This document shows positions 41,800 through 51,418 of a stretch of DNA of 64,000 bases, in pieces. Where the stretch lies: NCBI RefSeq assembly GCF_937873615.1, contig NZ_CALMYP010000001.1, forward strand, positions 1 through 64,000, given 5' to 3'. Below the pieces are notes generated by a model, which worked only from the letters and a program-made list of their open reading frames with translations, ran no database searches and was not told where the DNA came from. Source of the stretch: an uncultured Paracoccus sp. Its GTDB lineage: Bacteria > Pseudomonadota > Alphaproteobacteria > Rhodobacterales > Rhodobacteraceae. The stretch's first letter is position 1. The number at the start of each line of letters is the position of its first letter. The position numbers were made by a program, and so were the translations under genes.

Positions 41800-42111
41800 T
41801 CACTTCGGAAGATCCTCCCGAAACCGGTCCATCTGGTGCATGCGCTCGTGCAGGATGGTCACGATGCCGACGTCCCCGTTCGACAGCCGTCGCCAGTACA
41901 CGAAATGATGCTCGTGCGGGAAATAGAAGCCTTCGACCCCGAACTCGGCCGGGATGGGGCGTGACGCGACGCCATGGCTTTCTATCTGGTCAAACGCCGC
42001 GAAGAGCTCGGTGATGTACCGATCCGCCTGCTCGGCGCCCCAGCGGACGCGCGTGTACCGATATATCTCGTCAAGCCGCAGCGATGCGGCCTCCTGGACG
42101 CGAATTCCCAC
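41800..42111 (-). CDS. parE: ParE-type toxin
   Basis: A 103-residue RelE/ParE-fold protein (IRVQEAASLRLDEIYRYTRVRWGAEQADRYITELFAAFDQI, then HEHHFVYWRRLSNGDVGIVTILHERMH). ParE toxins target gyrase. Its start lies 4 bases after the ParD-like stop. It is outside prophage 1, just beyond the tRNA fragment. Confidence 0.9.
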   Translation of the reverse strand: MGIRVQEAASLRLDEIYRYTRVRWGAEQADRYITELFAAFDQIESHGVASRPIPAEFGVEGFYFPHEHHFVYWRRLSNGDVGIVTILHERMHQMDRFREDLPK

Positions 42112-42115
42112 GAAG

Positions 42116-42370
42116 TCAGCCCCGGTTCCGGGCGATGACCTCGGCTGCCGTCAACGGGCGATAGCTTTCCTCCGGAGCAGCGAAGGCGCGTCTCAGCTCA
42201 GCCTTCAGACGATTGAAGGCTTCAGCCTCGGCCCGCTCCTTATCGCGCCGGATCAGGTCGCGGACGTATTCGCTGATGTTCTCGTAGGACCCGTTCTCGC
42301 CGACGTTCGCTGCCACGAACTCGCTCAGTGCGCCGCTGATGCGGACCGTCATCGTTGTGGTCTGGGACAT
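42116..42370 (-). CDS. parD: ParD-type antitoxin
   Basis: An 84-residue protein from the ATG at 42370. The N-terminal ribbon-helix-helix (TTMTVRISGALSEFVAANVGENGSYENISEYVRDLIRRDKERAEAEAF) binds the operator and the acidic C-terminal part should wrap the toxin. A longer frame from 42532 is rejected because the extra residues look non-coding. Confidence 0.9.
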   Translation of the reverse strand: MSQTTTMTVRISGALSEFVAANVGENGSYENISEYVRDLIRRDKERAEAEAFNRLKAELRRAFAAPEESYRPLTAAEVIARNRG

Positions 42371-42436
42371 GGTCGCCTCCGTCTGCTTGTATTCAAGATA
42401 AGCAAGAATGAACACGCGGGCAAGGCGCACCATGTA

Positions 42437-42467
42437 GCCAATCTCCGCATAACTTGCGGAGATTGGC
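42437..42467. repeat. Perfect 13-base inverted repeat
   Basis: GCCAATCTCCGCA and its exact complement TGCGGAGATTGGC surround TAACT. It lies 67-97 bases upstream of the ParD start and 110 bases before the helicase remnant, in a divergent gap. It could be an operator for the toxin-antitoxin pair or a terminator-like hairpin without a T-tract. Confidence 0.6.
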
Positions 42468-42580
42468 ATGCCGATTCTCCGCAGAGGCCGGAATCGGTGC
42501 GCGCATCGCGACCCATCAAGGTTGCAGACCACCCTAGCCGCAGCACAAACTGACAGGACGCGACGACGAGGCCCAGTTCA

Positions 42581-43442
42581 TTGATTCGACTGCAACAACG
42601 CTCCTTGCTTGGTTTCCTCCTTGACCCCTTTGGTAGGTCTGTCCGCGCAATAGAGCTGGACGGGGATCATATCACGATCACGCGAGGCCGTCAGGTTGCG
42701 ACCGTATCACTGCAGGCGCTGACACATGCACCAGATCTCCGAAAGGGGATGCTCGGGACTGCGCTGACCATAAACTCGCAGGAGCATAACGATGTCACGC
42801 TGAAGGGGGCGGGGCACGTCGCAGCTAGGGAGTTCGCGGAGGAGGTCAAGGAGGCCTGGACGCGCGTCAATCTCGTAGCCCTTGATAAGGAAGCGGCGCG
42901 GCTGGACAGGGTTCTTGCCGGGGTGCTTGGACTAGCGGCGTGCAAGATCGCGCCGCTCATGGATGACGCCAAGGCTCTGGATGCATCGCTTCTATCGAAG
43001 CTGAATGCCGAGGCCATTGGACCTGAGGTGGTCGCGCGTATTGCTACCGTCCGGAAATTCGCTTCCGACCCTCGAGCGGCACGGGCAAATGCCATCGCTG
43101 CGTTCGTCACAGCCGAACTGGACCGATGGAAGGATTTCTTCGACACCATCGAGAGCAAGCCGCTGACGCAGGAGCAGCGCCTGTCAGTTGTCGTCGATGA
43201 GGATGCGACTCTGGTCCTTGCCGGTGCAGGGTCAGGCAAGACCAGCGTCATCACCATAAATGCGGCCTATCTGGTCAAGGCGGGCATTCGTCAGCCGGAG
43301 GAAATCCTGCTTCTGGCCTTTGCAAAGAATGCGGCCGAGGAAAAATTCGGAACTGGTCGAGGCCCGATCCGGCGTGCCCATCGTCGCGAGGACCTTCCAG
43401 GCGATTGCCTACGACATCATCGGGATCGTCGAAGGGTCCAAG
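42581..43442 (+). pseudogene. UvrD-like helicase remnant
   Basis: The first 250 codons read as the N-terminal part of a helicase IV/UvrD-type protein (LLGFLLDPFGRSVRAIELDGDHITITRG) with Walker A LAGAGSGKTSV and the following ILLLAFAKNAAEE. A frameshift near 43350 moves the sequence to the next frame (RSGVPIVARTFQAIAYDIIGIVEGSKPGI). The homology ends at about 43442, where an antisense integrase fragment begins. Motifs II-VI are absent, so it cannot work. Confidence 0.85.
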
Positions 43443-43682
43443 CCCGGCATCGATGTCGCGGCGCAGTTCCTTCGCCCGGTCACGCGCCGCCGCCGTCGAC
43501 CATTCCGGCCAACGCCCCAGCGTCATCCGCCGCTGCCGTCCGGCATGGCGGTAATCCAGCGTGAAGGCCCGGTTGCCAGACCGGTAGATACAGATGGCAA
43601 ATCCCCGCATCTCGCGGTCGAAGATCTGATAGTCCCGACCCGGTTCCGGCACTGCCTCCCGCACCGACTTCTCGTTCAACCT
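43443..43682 (-). pseudogene. Tyrosine integrase N-terminal fragment
   Basis: On the minus strand this reads as an arm-binding domain (YQIFDREMRGFAICIYRSGNRAFTLDYRHAGRQRRMTLGRWPEWSTAAARDRAKELRRDIDAG), clearly related to residues 35-95 of the integrase at 32558-33895. It lacks the extreme N-terminus, cut by the IS21 end, and the whole catalytic part, lost at the junction with the helicase remnant. Confidence 0.88.
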
Positions 43683-43820
43683 TGTCAACGGCGGAGTAAA
43701 ATTCGGCCATTGTGGCGGAGCAAAAGTCGGCCAGTTTGGGGCGAGCGCCTTGGAGCGTGCGGCCCTCATATAGCAAGCCCGGTCCAAGGCGCATTGGCCG
43801 TCAGGCCAATTCTGTGAGGT

Positions 43821-44585
43821 TCATTTGTTAGCGGCGGCGAGGCGGGCGCGGCTTTGATTGAGGCGGTAGCTTTCGCCGTTCATCTCGAGGATGTTGACGT
43901 GGTGTGTCAGCCGGTCCAGCAGCGCGCCGGTCAGGCGTTCGGTGCCGAAGGTTTCGGTCCACTCCTCGAAGGGCAGGTTCGACGTGATCAGGGTCGCCCC
44001 TCGCTCGTAGCGCTGTGAGATCAGCTCGAACAGAAGCTCGGCGCCGGTTTTGCTCAAGGGGACGAATCCCAGCTCGTCGATGATCAGCAGTTTGACCTTG
44101 GCGAGTTTGCGCTGGAGTTGCAGGAGGCGTTTTTCGTCGCGGGCCTCCATCATCTCGTGCACAAGAGCTGCGGCGGTCACGAAGGCGACAGGCAATCCTT
44201 TCTGGCAGGCAGCCAGTCCCAGCCCGAGGGCGACATGGGTCTTGCCGGTGCCGGAGGGACCGAGCGCGATCACATTCTCCTTGCGTTCGATCCATTCGCA
44301 GCGCGCCAGCTCCAGCACCATCATCTTGTTGAGCGACGGGATCGCCTTGAAGTCGAAGCTGTCCAGGCTTTTGATGGTCGCGAACTTTGCGGCCTTGATC
44401 CGGCGTTCCACCATGCGCCGTTCCCGGTCGATCAGTTCCAGCTCGGTCAGCCGGGCCAGGTAACGCACGTGATCTACGCCTTCAGCGGCGCAGATACGGG
44501 CCTGCTTGTCATGTTCACGCAGGAACGTGGGCAGCCGAAGCGTTTTGAGATGGTGGGCCAGCAGCAGTTCGGGTGCATCTGTCAT
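43821..44585 (-). CDS. istB: IS21-family helper ATPase
   Basis: A 254-residue IstB from the ATG at 44585 (MTDAPELLLAHHLKTLRL). AAA+ motifs: Walker A LGPSGTGKTHVALGLG, Walker B LLIIDELGF, then TLITSNLPFEEW. It assembles on target DNA and activates the transposase. It overlaps the istA stop by 4 bases. Identical at protein level to the copy at 54434. Confidence 0.96.
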   Translation of the reverse strand: MTDAPELLLAHHLKTLRLPTFLREHDKQARICAAEGVDHVRYLARLTELELIDRERRMVERRIKAAKFATIKSLDSFDFKAIPSLNKMMVLELARCEWIERKENVIALGPSGTGKTHVALGLGLAACQKGLPVAFVTAAALVHEMMEARDEKRLLQLQRKLAKVKLLIIDELGFVPLSKTGAELLFELISQRYERGATLITSNLPFEEWTETFGTERLTGALLDRLTHHVNILEMNGESYRLNQSRARLAAANK

Positions 44586-46086
44586 GCCCCACCCCCTGCC
44601 AGCAGGCTCATGTAAGATGCGGCGGAGGTGGTGGTGATGTTGGTTCTGGGCAGGAAGGGATAAACATCCAGATCCAGCCTCGGAGGCCTTTGCTCGACCC
44701 TGCACAAGATCAGGTGCTTGATTGCATCGAAGCTGACCGCTCCCATTCGCAGGGCATCTTTGACGGCAAGATGCAGCACGTCAATCTCGAAGCGCTCCAG
44801 AAGGCGCAGGACCTGCACATACTCGCGCTTGCCGGCCTTTCCCTGCCGGGCTTCCAGCAGTCGGCGCAGGGTTTTGAACGCTTCGGGCAACTCCCAGCCC
44901 TGCAGAGGCGCGGCCTGATCGAAGGACATGATCTTGCGTTCGATCAGCGCCAGGTAATGCAGTGGATCAAACACCATGTCGCCGGTGTCATAGGAGCGCG
45001 AATGCTCGGCGATCACCTCGGCACCGCAGCCGATGACAACCCGGGTCACGAAGCCCTTGATCCAGACCGCACGGTGGCCGTAGGCAACTGGCACCGAGTA
45101 ATCATTGCCGCGATAACGCACCACGGATGTCGAGGTGACCTGGCCACTTTGCAACTCACAGGCCTCAAAGGGGGTGCCGGGCAAATCTCGCATCGCCGCG
45201 AGATCGGCCTTCAGCCGTTCCCCGATTCTGACCTTGTGGCCACGCAGAACATCACCCTGGCGCTTGCGGCACTGCTCTTCCAGGTGAGCGTTGAACGCGT
45301 GCCAGTCCGGAAAGGACGGGATCGGCACCATGAAGTTGCGACGTCCGTAGCCGACCAGCCCCTCCACGGCCCCTTTGTCATTGCCTTTGCCGGGACGGCC
45401 ATAGCGGTCCCGGATCACGTAATGCGACAACATCGCGCTGAACCGCTGGGTTCTTTGCCGGGAGCCATCCGGCAGAATCCAGGCAACCAGGCAGCGGTCA
45501 TTGTCATAAAGAACCGACTGGGGAACCGCGCCGAAGAACGCAAAGGCATGGACATGGCCGTCAAGCCACGCCTCGGTATGGCCGCAGGATAGGCCCGGAT
45601 GTAGCATGCGTCGCTGTGCGGCAGATCAAGGGCAAAGGAGTGTGCCTTCTGCTCGACGCCGCCGATCACGACAAGCGCTTCACCAAAATCGGCCTGTGCA
45701 TGACCGGGCGGATGGCTCAGCGGCACGAACATCTCCTTGCCGGTCCGCTTCCGGTCTCGAACATAATCCTTGACGATGGTGTAGCTGCCATCAAAACCGC
45801 ACTCGTCCCGCAACCGCTCGAAAATACGCTTGGCGGTGTGACGCTGCTTGCGAGGGCGGTCCCTGTCTTCAGCAAGCCATTGGTCCATCTGGCTGGTGAA
45901 CGCATCCAGCTTCGGGCGCCTGATCGGCGCTGTTCGCCGATATCCCGGCGGTTCCGAATAGGCCAACATCTTCGCGACACTGTCCCGGCTGATGCCAAAA
46001 TCCCGGGCAATCTGACGCCCGCTCAATCCATCCTGGAAATGAGCGTGACGCACCTTCAAATACAAGTCCACGGTGTATATCCCCAA
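44582..46086 (-). pseudogene. istA: IS21-family transposase, frameshifted
   Basis: An IstA of about 500 residues in two frames. The N-terminal part (GLSGRQIARDFGISRDSVAKML HTH; GHAQADFGEALVVIGG catalytic core) runs from 46086 to about 45585. The C-terminal part (AWLDGHVHAFAFFGAVPQSVLYDN, NDKGAVEGLVGYGRRNFMVP with the catalytic Glu) continues two bases out of register. Removing AT at 45578-45579 restores PAATEAWLDGH, so a 2-base insertion is the likely lesion. Confidence 0.88.
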
Positions 46087-46141
46087 GCCCTCCCGAAATC
46101 CGAAAGGGCAAAAGTGGACGACTTTTACGCCGCCCGCGACA

Positions 46142-46560
46142 ACACTATGCCGTCGCTACCGTGGCCGAGTATTGCTCCGCCGTTCACAATGTGGGCGTCA
46201 AAGCGCGCCAGTTCTTGCGCAACGGCCGTTTCCGAGGCGGGATCCAGTGCTCCCACGCCATCGGCCCGTAACACTTCCAGCAACTGGGCGAGTGCGGCTC
46301 GCAGCTCTTGGCGCATGGGCCGGACCGGATAGGGACAACTTCACGCTGGCATATGCTCTGCCAGGAAGCGCGCGACCAAGGCCTCGCCGATCGTGCTCAG
46401 GCCGCATCGTTCTCCGGTCAGCCAACGGGCGAAGTGCGCAACGCAGCACAAATAGACACGCTGGGTGATCGGGGCATACCGCCCACGGCGCAGGTGAGCG
46501 CCAAATCGCGAAACGTATGGCTGAATAACGCTGTCCTCAGCCACATGCGGGGCAGCGAAT
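46142..46560 (-). pseudogene. Tyrosine recombinase N-terminal remnant
   Basis: The minus strand encodes a core-binding-like segment (VIQPYVSRFGAHLRRGRYAPITQRVYLCCVAHFARWL, GEALVARFLAEHMPA), an in-frame TGA at 46341-46343, then the continuation PMRQELRAALAQLLEVLRADGV up to the IS21 end. The pattern recalls IS-type phage integrases whose gene starts next to TTATGCGCA repeats, which are present just upstream. The catalytic domain is gone. Confidence 0.75.
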
Positions 46561-46625
46561 GGACGCCGACCACCGTGGACATGTTGACCTCCTGTCGGGC
46601 TGAACGTGCCCAGGAGGAGGTCAGG

Positions 46626-46720
46626 ATTATGCGCAGTCCGCCGTGCCGAAAATCGCTGGCGCGTCAGCCTTGCAGGCGCTTCCCTCGGCGGGCTGCGCAT
46701 AATCACATTGTGCGCATAAT
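46626..46720. repeat. ATTATGCGCA inverted repeats
   Basis: ATTATGCGCAG at 46626-46636 faces CTGCGCATAAT at 46693-46703, and TGCGCATAAT recurs at 46711-46720. These lie upstream of the recombinase remnant and may be the recombinase's own end or crossover sites. The rest of 46561-46835 shows no gene. Confidence 0.55.
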
Positions 46721-46835
46721 TTCGGTTCAAGGCAATCACCCGTTCATTCTGGCAAGTAGGGCAGTTTGTTGAAGTGCATTACCGTTGGCATGCGCTTTTT
46801 GGCCGTCATTTGCGGATTGAGCGCGTGGCACCCTA

Positions 46836-47528
46836 TTACGGCAGCTGCCCCTGCAATAGCTTTGCTCTCTGCGCATCAAAGCGCGGGGGGAGGTCACGGG
46901 TCCAATACGCCGTATCCTCCTCGGCGATCTGTCGGGCGCGATCGCCATCCCCCGCCACAAGCGCCGACCAGAAGCGGCGCAGGGTGGTGGTGATGCGGTC
47001 GATGCGCTCGGCCTCATCCGGCACATCGATCAGGGCGGTCACGATGTAGAACTTGCGGTACAATGAAAGCGCATGTTCTGCCACATAGCGGTTGTGGATG
47101 CGGGCGACGGCCTGCTCGCGGAACGCGAACAGCGATCGCGAAAACGGCAGCTTTGCCGAGCGGTCGATCCCGTCGATCTCGGCAAGCGTGTCCCGGCGGA
47201 TGTCCTCCGTCCAGTAGCGCATCACATCCCGGATCAGCGCCTGATCGATAAAGACCTTGACCTCGTAAAGGTCAATGATCTCGCTTGCGCTGAAATCGAC
47301 AACATAGAAGCCCAGGCGGGGACGGCTGACGACCAGCCCTTGACCCTCAAGCTCTCGTGCAGCCTCGCGCAGGGGGCCGCGGCTCACACCCAGGCGCTCA
47401 GCCAGATGGACTTCGTTCAGGCGCTGCCCGGGTTTCAGGACTCCGGTCACGATCAGCCGGACAAGTTCCTCGCGGACGGTATCCGAAAGGCTGGGGTGGT
47501 GCAGCCGGATCATTCCTGCATCATTCAT
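46836..47528 (-). CDS. GntR/FCD family transcriptional regulator
   Basis: A 230-residue FadR-type regulator. N-terminal winged helix at residues 10-75 (SDTVREELVRLIVTGVLKPGQRLNEVHLAERLGVSRGPLREAARELEGQGLV) and a helical FCD ligand-binding domain (IDLYEVKVFIDQALIRDVM, HNRYVAEHALSLYRKFYI). It is divergent from the ornithine cyclodeaminase operon and probably represses it, responding to an acid or amino acid. A palindrome in the shared gap is its likely operator. Confidence 0.92.
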   Translation of the reverse strand: MNDAGMIRLHHPSLSDTVREELVRLIVTGVLKPGQRLNEVHLAERLGVSRGPLREAARELEGQGLVVSRPRLGFYVVDFSASEIIDLYEVKVFIDQALIRDVMRYWTEDIRRDTLAEIDGIDRSAKLPFSRSLFAFREQAVARIHNRYVAEHALSLYRKFYIVTALIDVPDEAERIDRITTTLRRFWSALVAGDGDRARQIAEEDTAYWTRDLPPRFDAQRAKLLQGQLP

Positions 47529-47596
47529 TCGAGTTTTCCCAATCCTGCGGCCAGTACTCTTGCATGGAAAGGACAGGTGACGCCAGACAATAGACT

Positions 47597-47609
47597 GTCA
47601 ACAGTTGAC
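47597..47609. promoter_or_regulatory. Probable GntR operator palindrome
   Basis: GTCAAC-A-GTTGAC, a perfect 6-1-6 palindrome in the 170-base gap between the GntR gene and the ornithine cyclodeaminase gene. FadR-subfamily sites are short palindromes of this size. An AT-richer stretch follows, suiting the operon promoter. Confidence 0.6.
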
Positions 47610-47698
47610 GGTTAACGATTATTGCGGTATTGCGACATCATGCAACAGCGAATGCCCGTGCCTCCGATCTATGGCATTCGCGCAATGGGAGAAGCATC

Positions 47699-48766
47699 AT
47701 GACCGTATCGCAGCCCGTCCCGATGAACCTTGTGCCTTTCGTCAGCGTCGATGACATGATGCGGCTGGTGCTGGATATCGGGGTCGAGTCCGTTCTGGTC
47801 GAACTGGCCGCCTATATCGAAGAAGATTTCCGCCGCTGGGAAAGCTTCGACAAGACGCCGCGGGTCGCCGCCCATTCGGAAGAGGGCGTGATCGAGCTGA
47901 TGCCGACCTCTGACGGCAAGGCCTATGGCTTCAAATATGTGAACGGCCACCCCAAGAACTTCCAGGACGGGCGCCAGACCGTCACCGCCTTTGGCGTTCT
48001 GTCCGACGTGGACAGCGGCTATCCGGTGCTGCTGACCGAAATGACGATCCTGACAGCGCTGCGCACGGCGGCGACCTCGGCGCTGGTGGCGAAATACCTT
48101 GTCCCCGAGGGTGCGCGCACCATGGCGATGATCGGCAATGGCGCCCAGTCCGAATTCCAGTGTCTGGCTTTCAAGGCGGTCTGCGGAATCGACACGGTGC
48201 GGCTTTACGACATCGACCCGCAGGCAACCGCCAAGGCCGCGAGGAACCTGCAAGCAAGCGGGCTGACCGTCATCACCTGCGCCTCGGGCCATGACGCCGT
48301 GCATGGGGCCGAGATCGTCACCACCTGCACCGCCGACAAGCAATATGCCACGATCCTGACCGACAACATGGTGGGTGCGGGCATCCACATCAACGCGATC
48401 GGCGGCGACTGCCCCGGCAAGACCGAACTGCACAAGGACATCCTGTCGCGATCAAAGGTCTTTGTCGAATATCCGCCCCAGACCCGGATCGAGGGCGAAA
48501 TCCAGCAGATGCCCGCCGATTTTCCCGTCACCGAAATCTGGCAGGTCATCACCGGACAGGTGCCCGGACGCACCGACGAGCGGCAGATCACACTGTTCGA
48601 CAGTGTGGGCTTTGCGACCGAGGATTTCAGCGCGCTGCGCTATGTGCGCGACAAGCTGCAGGGCACCGGCTTTTATCAGAACCTCGATCTGCTGGCCGAT
48701 CCCGACGACCCCCGCGACCTGTTCGGGATGATCGAACGGAAATCGGCGGCGCTGACGGCCGCCTAA
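47699..48766 (+). CDS. Ornithine cyclodeaminase family protein
   Basis: A 355-residue protein of the ornithine cyclodeaminase/mu-crystallin family from the ATG at 47699, with GGGAGA upstream. Substrate part: FKYVNGHPKNFQDG; dinucleotide-binding part: MAMIGNGAQSEFQCLAFKAVCGIDTVRLYDID; then INAIGGDCPGKTEL. Family members convert ornithine to proline and ammonia with bound NAD, or act as amino-acid or imino-acid dehydrogenases. It is first in a four-gene operon with hydrolases and a transporter. Confidence 0.93.
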   Translation: MTVSQPVPMNLVPFVSVDDMMRLVLDIGVESVLVELAAYIEEDFRRWESFDKTPRVAAHSEEGVIELMPTSDGKAYGFKYVNGHPKNFQDGRQTVTAFGVLSDVDSGYPVLLTEMTILTALRTAATSALVAKYLVPEGARTMAMIGNGAQSEFQCLAFKAVCGIDTVRLYDIDPQATAKAARNLQASGLTVITCASGHDAVHGAEIVTTCTADKQYATILTDNMVGAGIHINAIGGDCPGKTELHKDILSRSKVFVEYPPQTRIEGEIQQMPADFPVTEIWQVITGQVPGRTDERQITLFDSVGFATEDFSALRYVRDKLQGTGFYQNLDLLADPDDPRDLFGMIERKSAALTAA

Positions 48767-48785
48767 GCCGGCGCAGAGGGAGGGA

Positions 48786-49934
48786 ATGATGCTCAGCAAT
48801 CGTGAAATCGTGGATCTGACCGAGTTGCGTCATCTGCTGCACCAGAGGCCTGAAGTCTCGGGGCAGGAACGCGAAACCGCCGCTGTTGTTGCCGACAAGT
48901 TGCGCCAGATCGGCGCTGACCGCGTGGTGACAGACTTGGGCGGGCACGGCGTCGCCGCAGTTTTCGAGGCGGCCGAGCCAGGTCCGACGGTGATGCTGCG
49001 CGCCGAATTGGATGGGCTGCCGATCGAGGAAACGGGTCTTGTTCCCCATGCCTCGACCATCCCTGGCCGGGGGCACATGTGCGGCCATGACGGCCATAGC
49101 GCGGCCTTGTTGGGCTGCGCCTATGCCTTTGCCCGGCAGCGGCCGGCGACGGGGCGGGTGGTGCTGATGTTCCAGCCCGCCGAGGAGGACGGCTCGGGCG
49201 CGGCGGCGGTGATCGCCGATCCCCGATTTGCCGACCTTCAGCCCGACATGGCGTTTTCCTGGCATAACATGCCGGGCATGCCTCTTGGCCATGCGCGGTT
49301 CCGGACCGGGCCGATGTTCTGCGCCTCGGTGGGCCTGCGGGTCGAGTTGCGCGGGCGCACCGCCCACGCCTCGCAGCCCGAAACCGGCGTGTCGCCGGCA
49401 CAGTCCCTCGCCGCGCTGATCCGCGAGATTGCCGCCCTTGGTCCCGGCGGGCCGATGGACCCGGACTTCGCCCTGGTCACGATTACCCATGCCCGTCTGG
49501 GCGAGCCGAGCTATGGCATCGCGCCGGGCCGGGCCGAACTGCAGGCGACGCTGCGCGCCCTGATGCCCGCCCGGATGGAGCAGTTGCGTTCTGATGCCGA
49601 GGCGCTTGCCCGGCAGGTGGCCCGGGACGCCGGCCTCGGCGTTTCCGTGGAGTGGCACGACGATTTCGCTTCCAGCGCAAACGATGCCGAGGCGACCGAC
49701 ATCATCCGCCGGGTGCTGGATGCAAGGCAGGTGCCTTGGGCCGAGATGACGGAGCCCTATCGCGGCTCCGAGGATTTTGGACGTTTCGGACAGACCGCGC
49801 GCACCGCCATGATCCTGCTCGGCGCGGGAACCGAGGTCAGCGCGCTGCACAATCCCGATTACGACTTTCCCGACGATCTGATTCCGATCGGGGCGGGAAT
49901 CCTGACTGACGCTGCACGCGCGATCCTGGGGTGA
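48786..49934 (+). CDS. M20D-type amidohydrolase, cytoplasmic
   Basis: A 382-residue metallohydrolase. Metal ligands and motifs: LRAELDGLPIEETG, GHMCGHDGHSAALLG, FQPAEEDGSGAAA (catalytic Glu) and a C-terminal GSEDFGRFG with the last His/Asp region. M20D enzymes release amino acids from N-acyl derivatives. No signal peptide. The ATG at 48789 has better spacing from GGAGG than 48786. It lies 19 bases after the cyclodeaminase. Confidence 0.93.
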   Translation: MMLSNREIVDLTELRHLLHQRPEVSGQERETAAVVADKLRQIGADRVVTDLGGHGVAAVFEAAEPGPTVMLRAELDGLPIEETGLVPHASTIPGRGHMCGHDGHSAALLGCAYAFARQRPATGRVVLMFQPAEEDGSGAAAVIADPRFADLQPDMAFSWHNMPGMPLGHARFRTGPMFCASVGLRVELRGRTAHASQPETGVSPAQSLAALIREIAALGPGGPMDPDFALVTITHARLGEPSYGIAPGRAELQATLRALMPARMEQLRSDAEALARQVARDAGLGVSVEWHDDFASSANDAEATDIIRRVLDARQVPWAEMTEPYRGSEDFGRFGQTARTAMILLGAGTEVSALHNPDYDFPDDLIPIGAGILTDAARAILG

Positions 49935-49983
49935 TCGCGCCGCAATCCTGCACACCGCTTCTTACCATCTGGGAGGATGGGTC

Positions 49984-51345
49984 ATGCTGAAAATGAATGC
50001 GCCGCACATGTGGCGCGACATGGTGATCGTGGGCTTCGCCATGTTCGCGGTCTTCTTCGGGGCCGGAAACCTGATCTTCCCGCCGCAGGTGGGATTTCAT
50101 ACCGGCACGGACTGGCTGCCCGGCCTCTTGGGATTGCTGATCACGGCCATGTTGCTGCCCACGATCGGGGTGGTTGCGGTAGGTCTGGGCGGCGGCACCT
50201 TCGAACGCCTCACCCGGCCGATCGCACCGTGGTTCGGCACCGTGATGATGGTTGTGACGATGATCACGGTGGCCTGGCTGGTCACCATTCCGCGCACCGC
50301 CGCCGTTGCCTTCGAGACTGGAATGGCCACGCTGGTTCCCGCGACTGCGGGCGCTGTCGGCAAGGCGATGTTCCTGATCCTGTATTTCGCGATCTCGCTG
50401 TTCTTTGCCATCGACCGCAGCAGCGTCATCGACAAGATCGGCAAGTACCTGACGCCCGCGCTGCTGGTCCTGCTGGTGGGCATCGTCGTCTGGGCCATTG
50501 TGGACCCGGTGGGACAACCGGTCGCGCCGCGAGAGGCCAATCCCTTCACCTTCGGCTTCGTGACCGGCTATCAGACCGGCGATGTGCTGACCGGCCTGCT
50601 GTTCGGCGTCCTGTTCATCGAGGCGCTCAGGCGCAAGAACTATACCGAGGATCAGGTCTTCGTGCCCATGATCATCGGCGCGGCAGCAATCACGTTTGTC
50701 GGCCTGTTCGTGGTCTATGGCGGTCTGGAATACCTGGGCGCGACCGGCAGCGGCCTGTTCGACGAGGATCCGGGCCAGGCGGCGTTGCTGACCGGCCTGG
50801 TATCCAGCCTTGCGGGAAATCTTGGCGCAAAGGCCTTGGCAATCGCGGTGATCCTGGCCTGTTTGACAACCGCCGTCGGCGCCACTGCGGTGATGGCCAC
50901 CTACCTGGCGAAATGGACCGGAAATCGCATCAGCTATCGCACGGGCGCCATCGTCACGACGCTTGTCGCGATTGTGCAGGCCTTCGGTGGCGTGAACTAC
51001 ATTGTTGCGATGGCGGGGCCGATCTTCATGCTAATCTACCCCGTGGCAATCTGCATCGCGATCCTGGGTCTGTTCTCGCGCCTCTTCACCAATGACGGCA
51101 TCTGGAAGGGCATGGCGATTCCCACGGTGCTGATCGGCATCTACGATTCGCTGGCGCTGACCGGATCGATGCTGGGCTTCTCCCTGCCGCAAGGCTTGCA
51201 GAATGCCTATAATGCCATTCCGCTGGCCGGACAGGGCTTTGCCTGGCTGCTCCCCGCCATCGTCGGCGGCGTGATCGGGGGCGTCGTCTGGTCGGCCACC
51301 GGACGCCCCAGCGTCGGCAACCGGCCCGAACCGGTTGCCGGCTGA
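49984..51345 (+). CDS. BrnQ-type branched-chain amino acid carrier (LIVCS family)
   Basis: A 453-residue membrane protein with about 12 hydrophobic segments. The N-terminal GFAMFAVFFGAGNLIFPPQVG is the LIVCS signature, and TIPRTAAVAFE follows. It imports amino acids with a cation. GGGAGG stands before its ATG. Placed between two M20 hydrolases it probably imports the amino acid released in the periplasm. Confidence 0.93.
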   Translation: MLKMNAPHMWRDMVIVGFAMFAVFFGAGNLIFPPQVGFHTGTDWLPGLLGLLITAMLLPTIGVVAVGLGGGTFERLTRPIAPWFGTVMMVVTMITVAWLVTIPRTAAVAFETGMATLVPATAGAVGKAMFLILYFAISLFFAIDRSSVIDKIGKYLTPALLVLLVGIVVWAIVDPVGQPVAPREANPFTFGFVTGYQTGDVLTGLLFGVLFIEALRRKNYTEDQVFVPMIIGAAAITFVGLFVVYGGLEYLGATGSGLFDEDPGQAALLTGLVSSLAGNLGAKALAIAVILACLTTAVGATAVMATYLAKWTGNRISYRTGAIVTTLVAIVQAFGGVNYIVAMAGPIFMLIYPVAICIAILGLFSRLFTNDGIWKGMAIPTVLIGIYDSLALTGSMLGFSLPQGLQNAYNAIPLAGQGFAWLLPAIVGGVIGGVVWSATGRPSVGNRPEPVAG

Positions 51346-51418
51346 CACCTGCCACATTCTTCCCTGCCCTTGTCCCCGAGGGCGGGGCCGCCATCACCCC
51401 GACAAAGGAGAGCTTGAG

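Larger units (their letters stand above)
43683..46141 (-). mobile_element. IS21-family element, copy A
   Basis: About 2459 bases between TGTCAACGGCGGAGTAAAA at the left end and its imperfect complement ending CGCGACA at 46141. Internal repeats (GCGGAGTAAAATTCGGCC, GCGGAGCAAAAGTCGGCC) at the left end are typical of IS21 multiple binding sites. It holds istB and a frameshifted istA. The flanking bases do not form a target-site duplication, so the neighbourhood was rearranged after insertion. Confidence 0.92.

Noticed and set aside
44573-45592. Plus-strand frame of 339 codons, repeated at 55186
   Set aside because: Antisense to istA in both IS21 copies.
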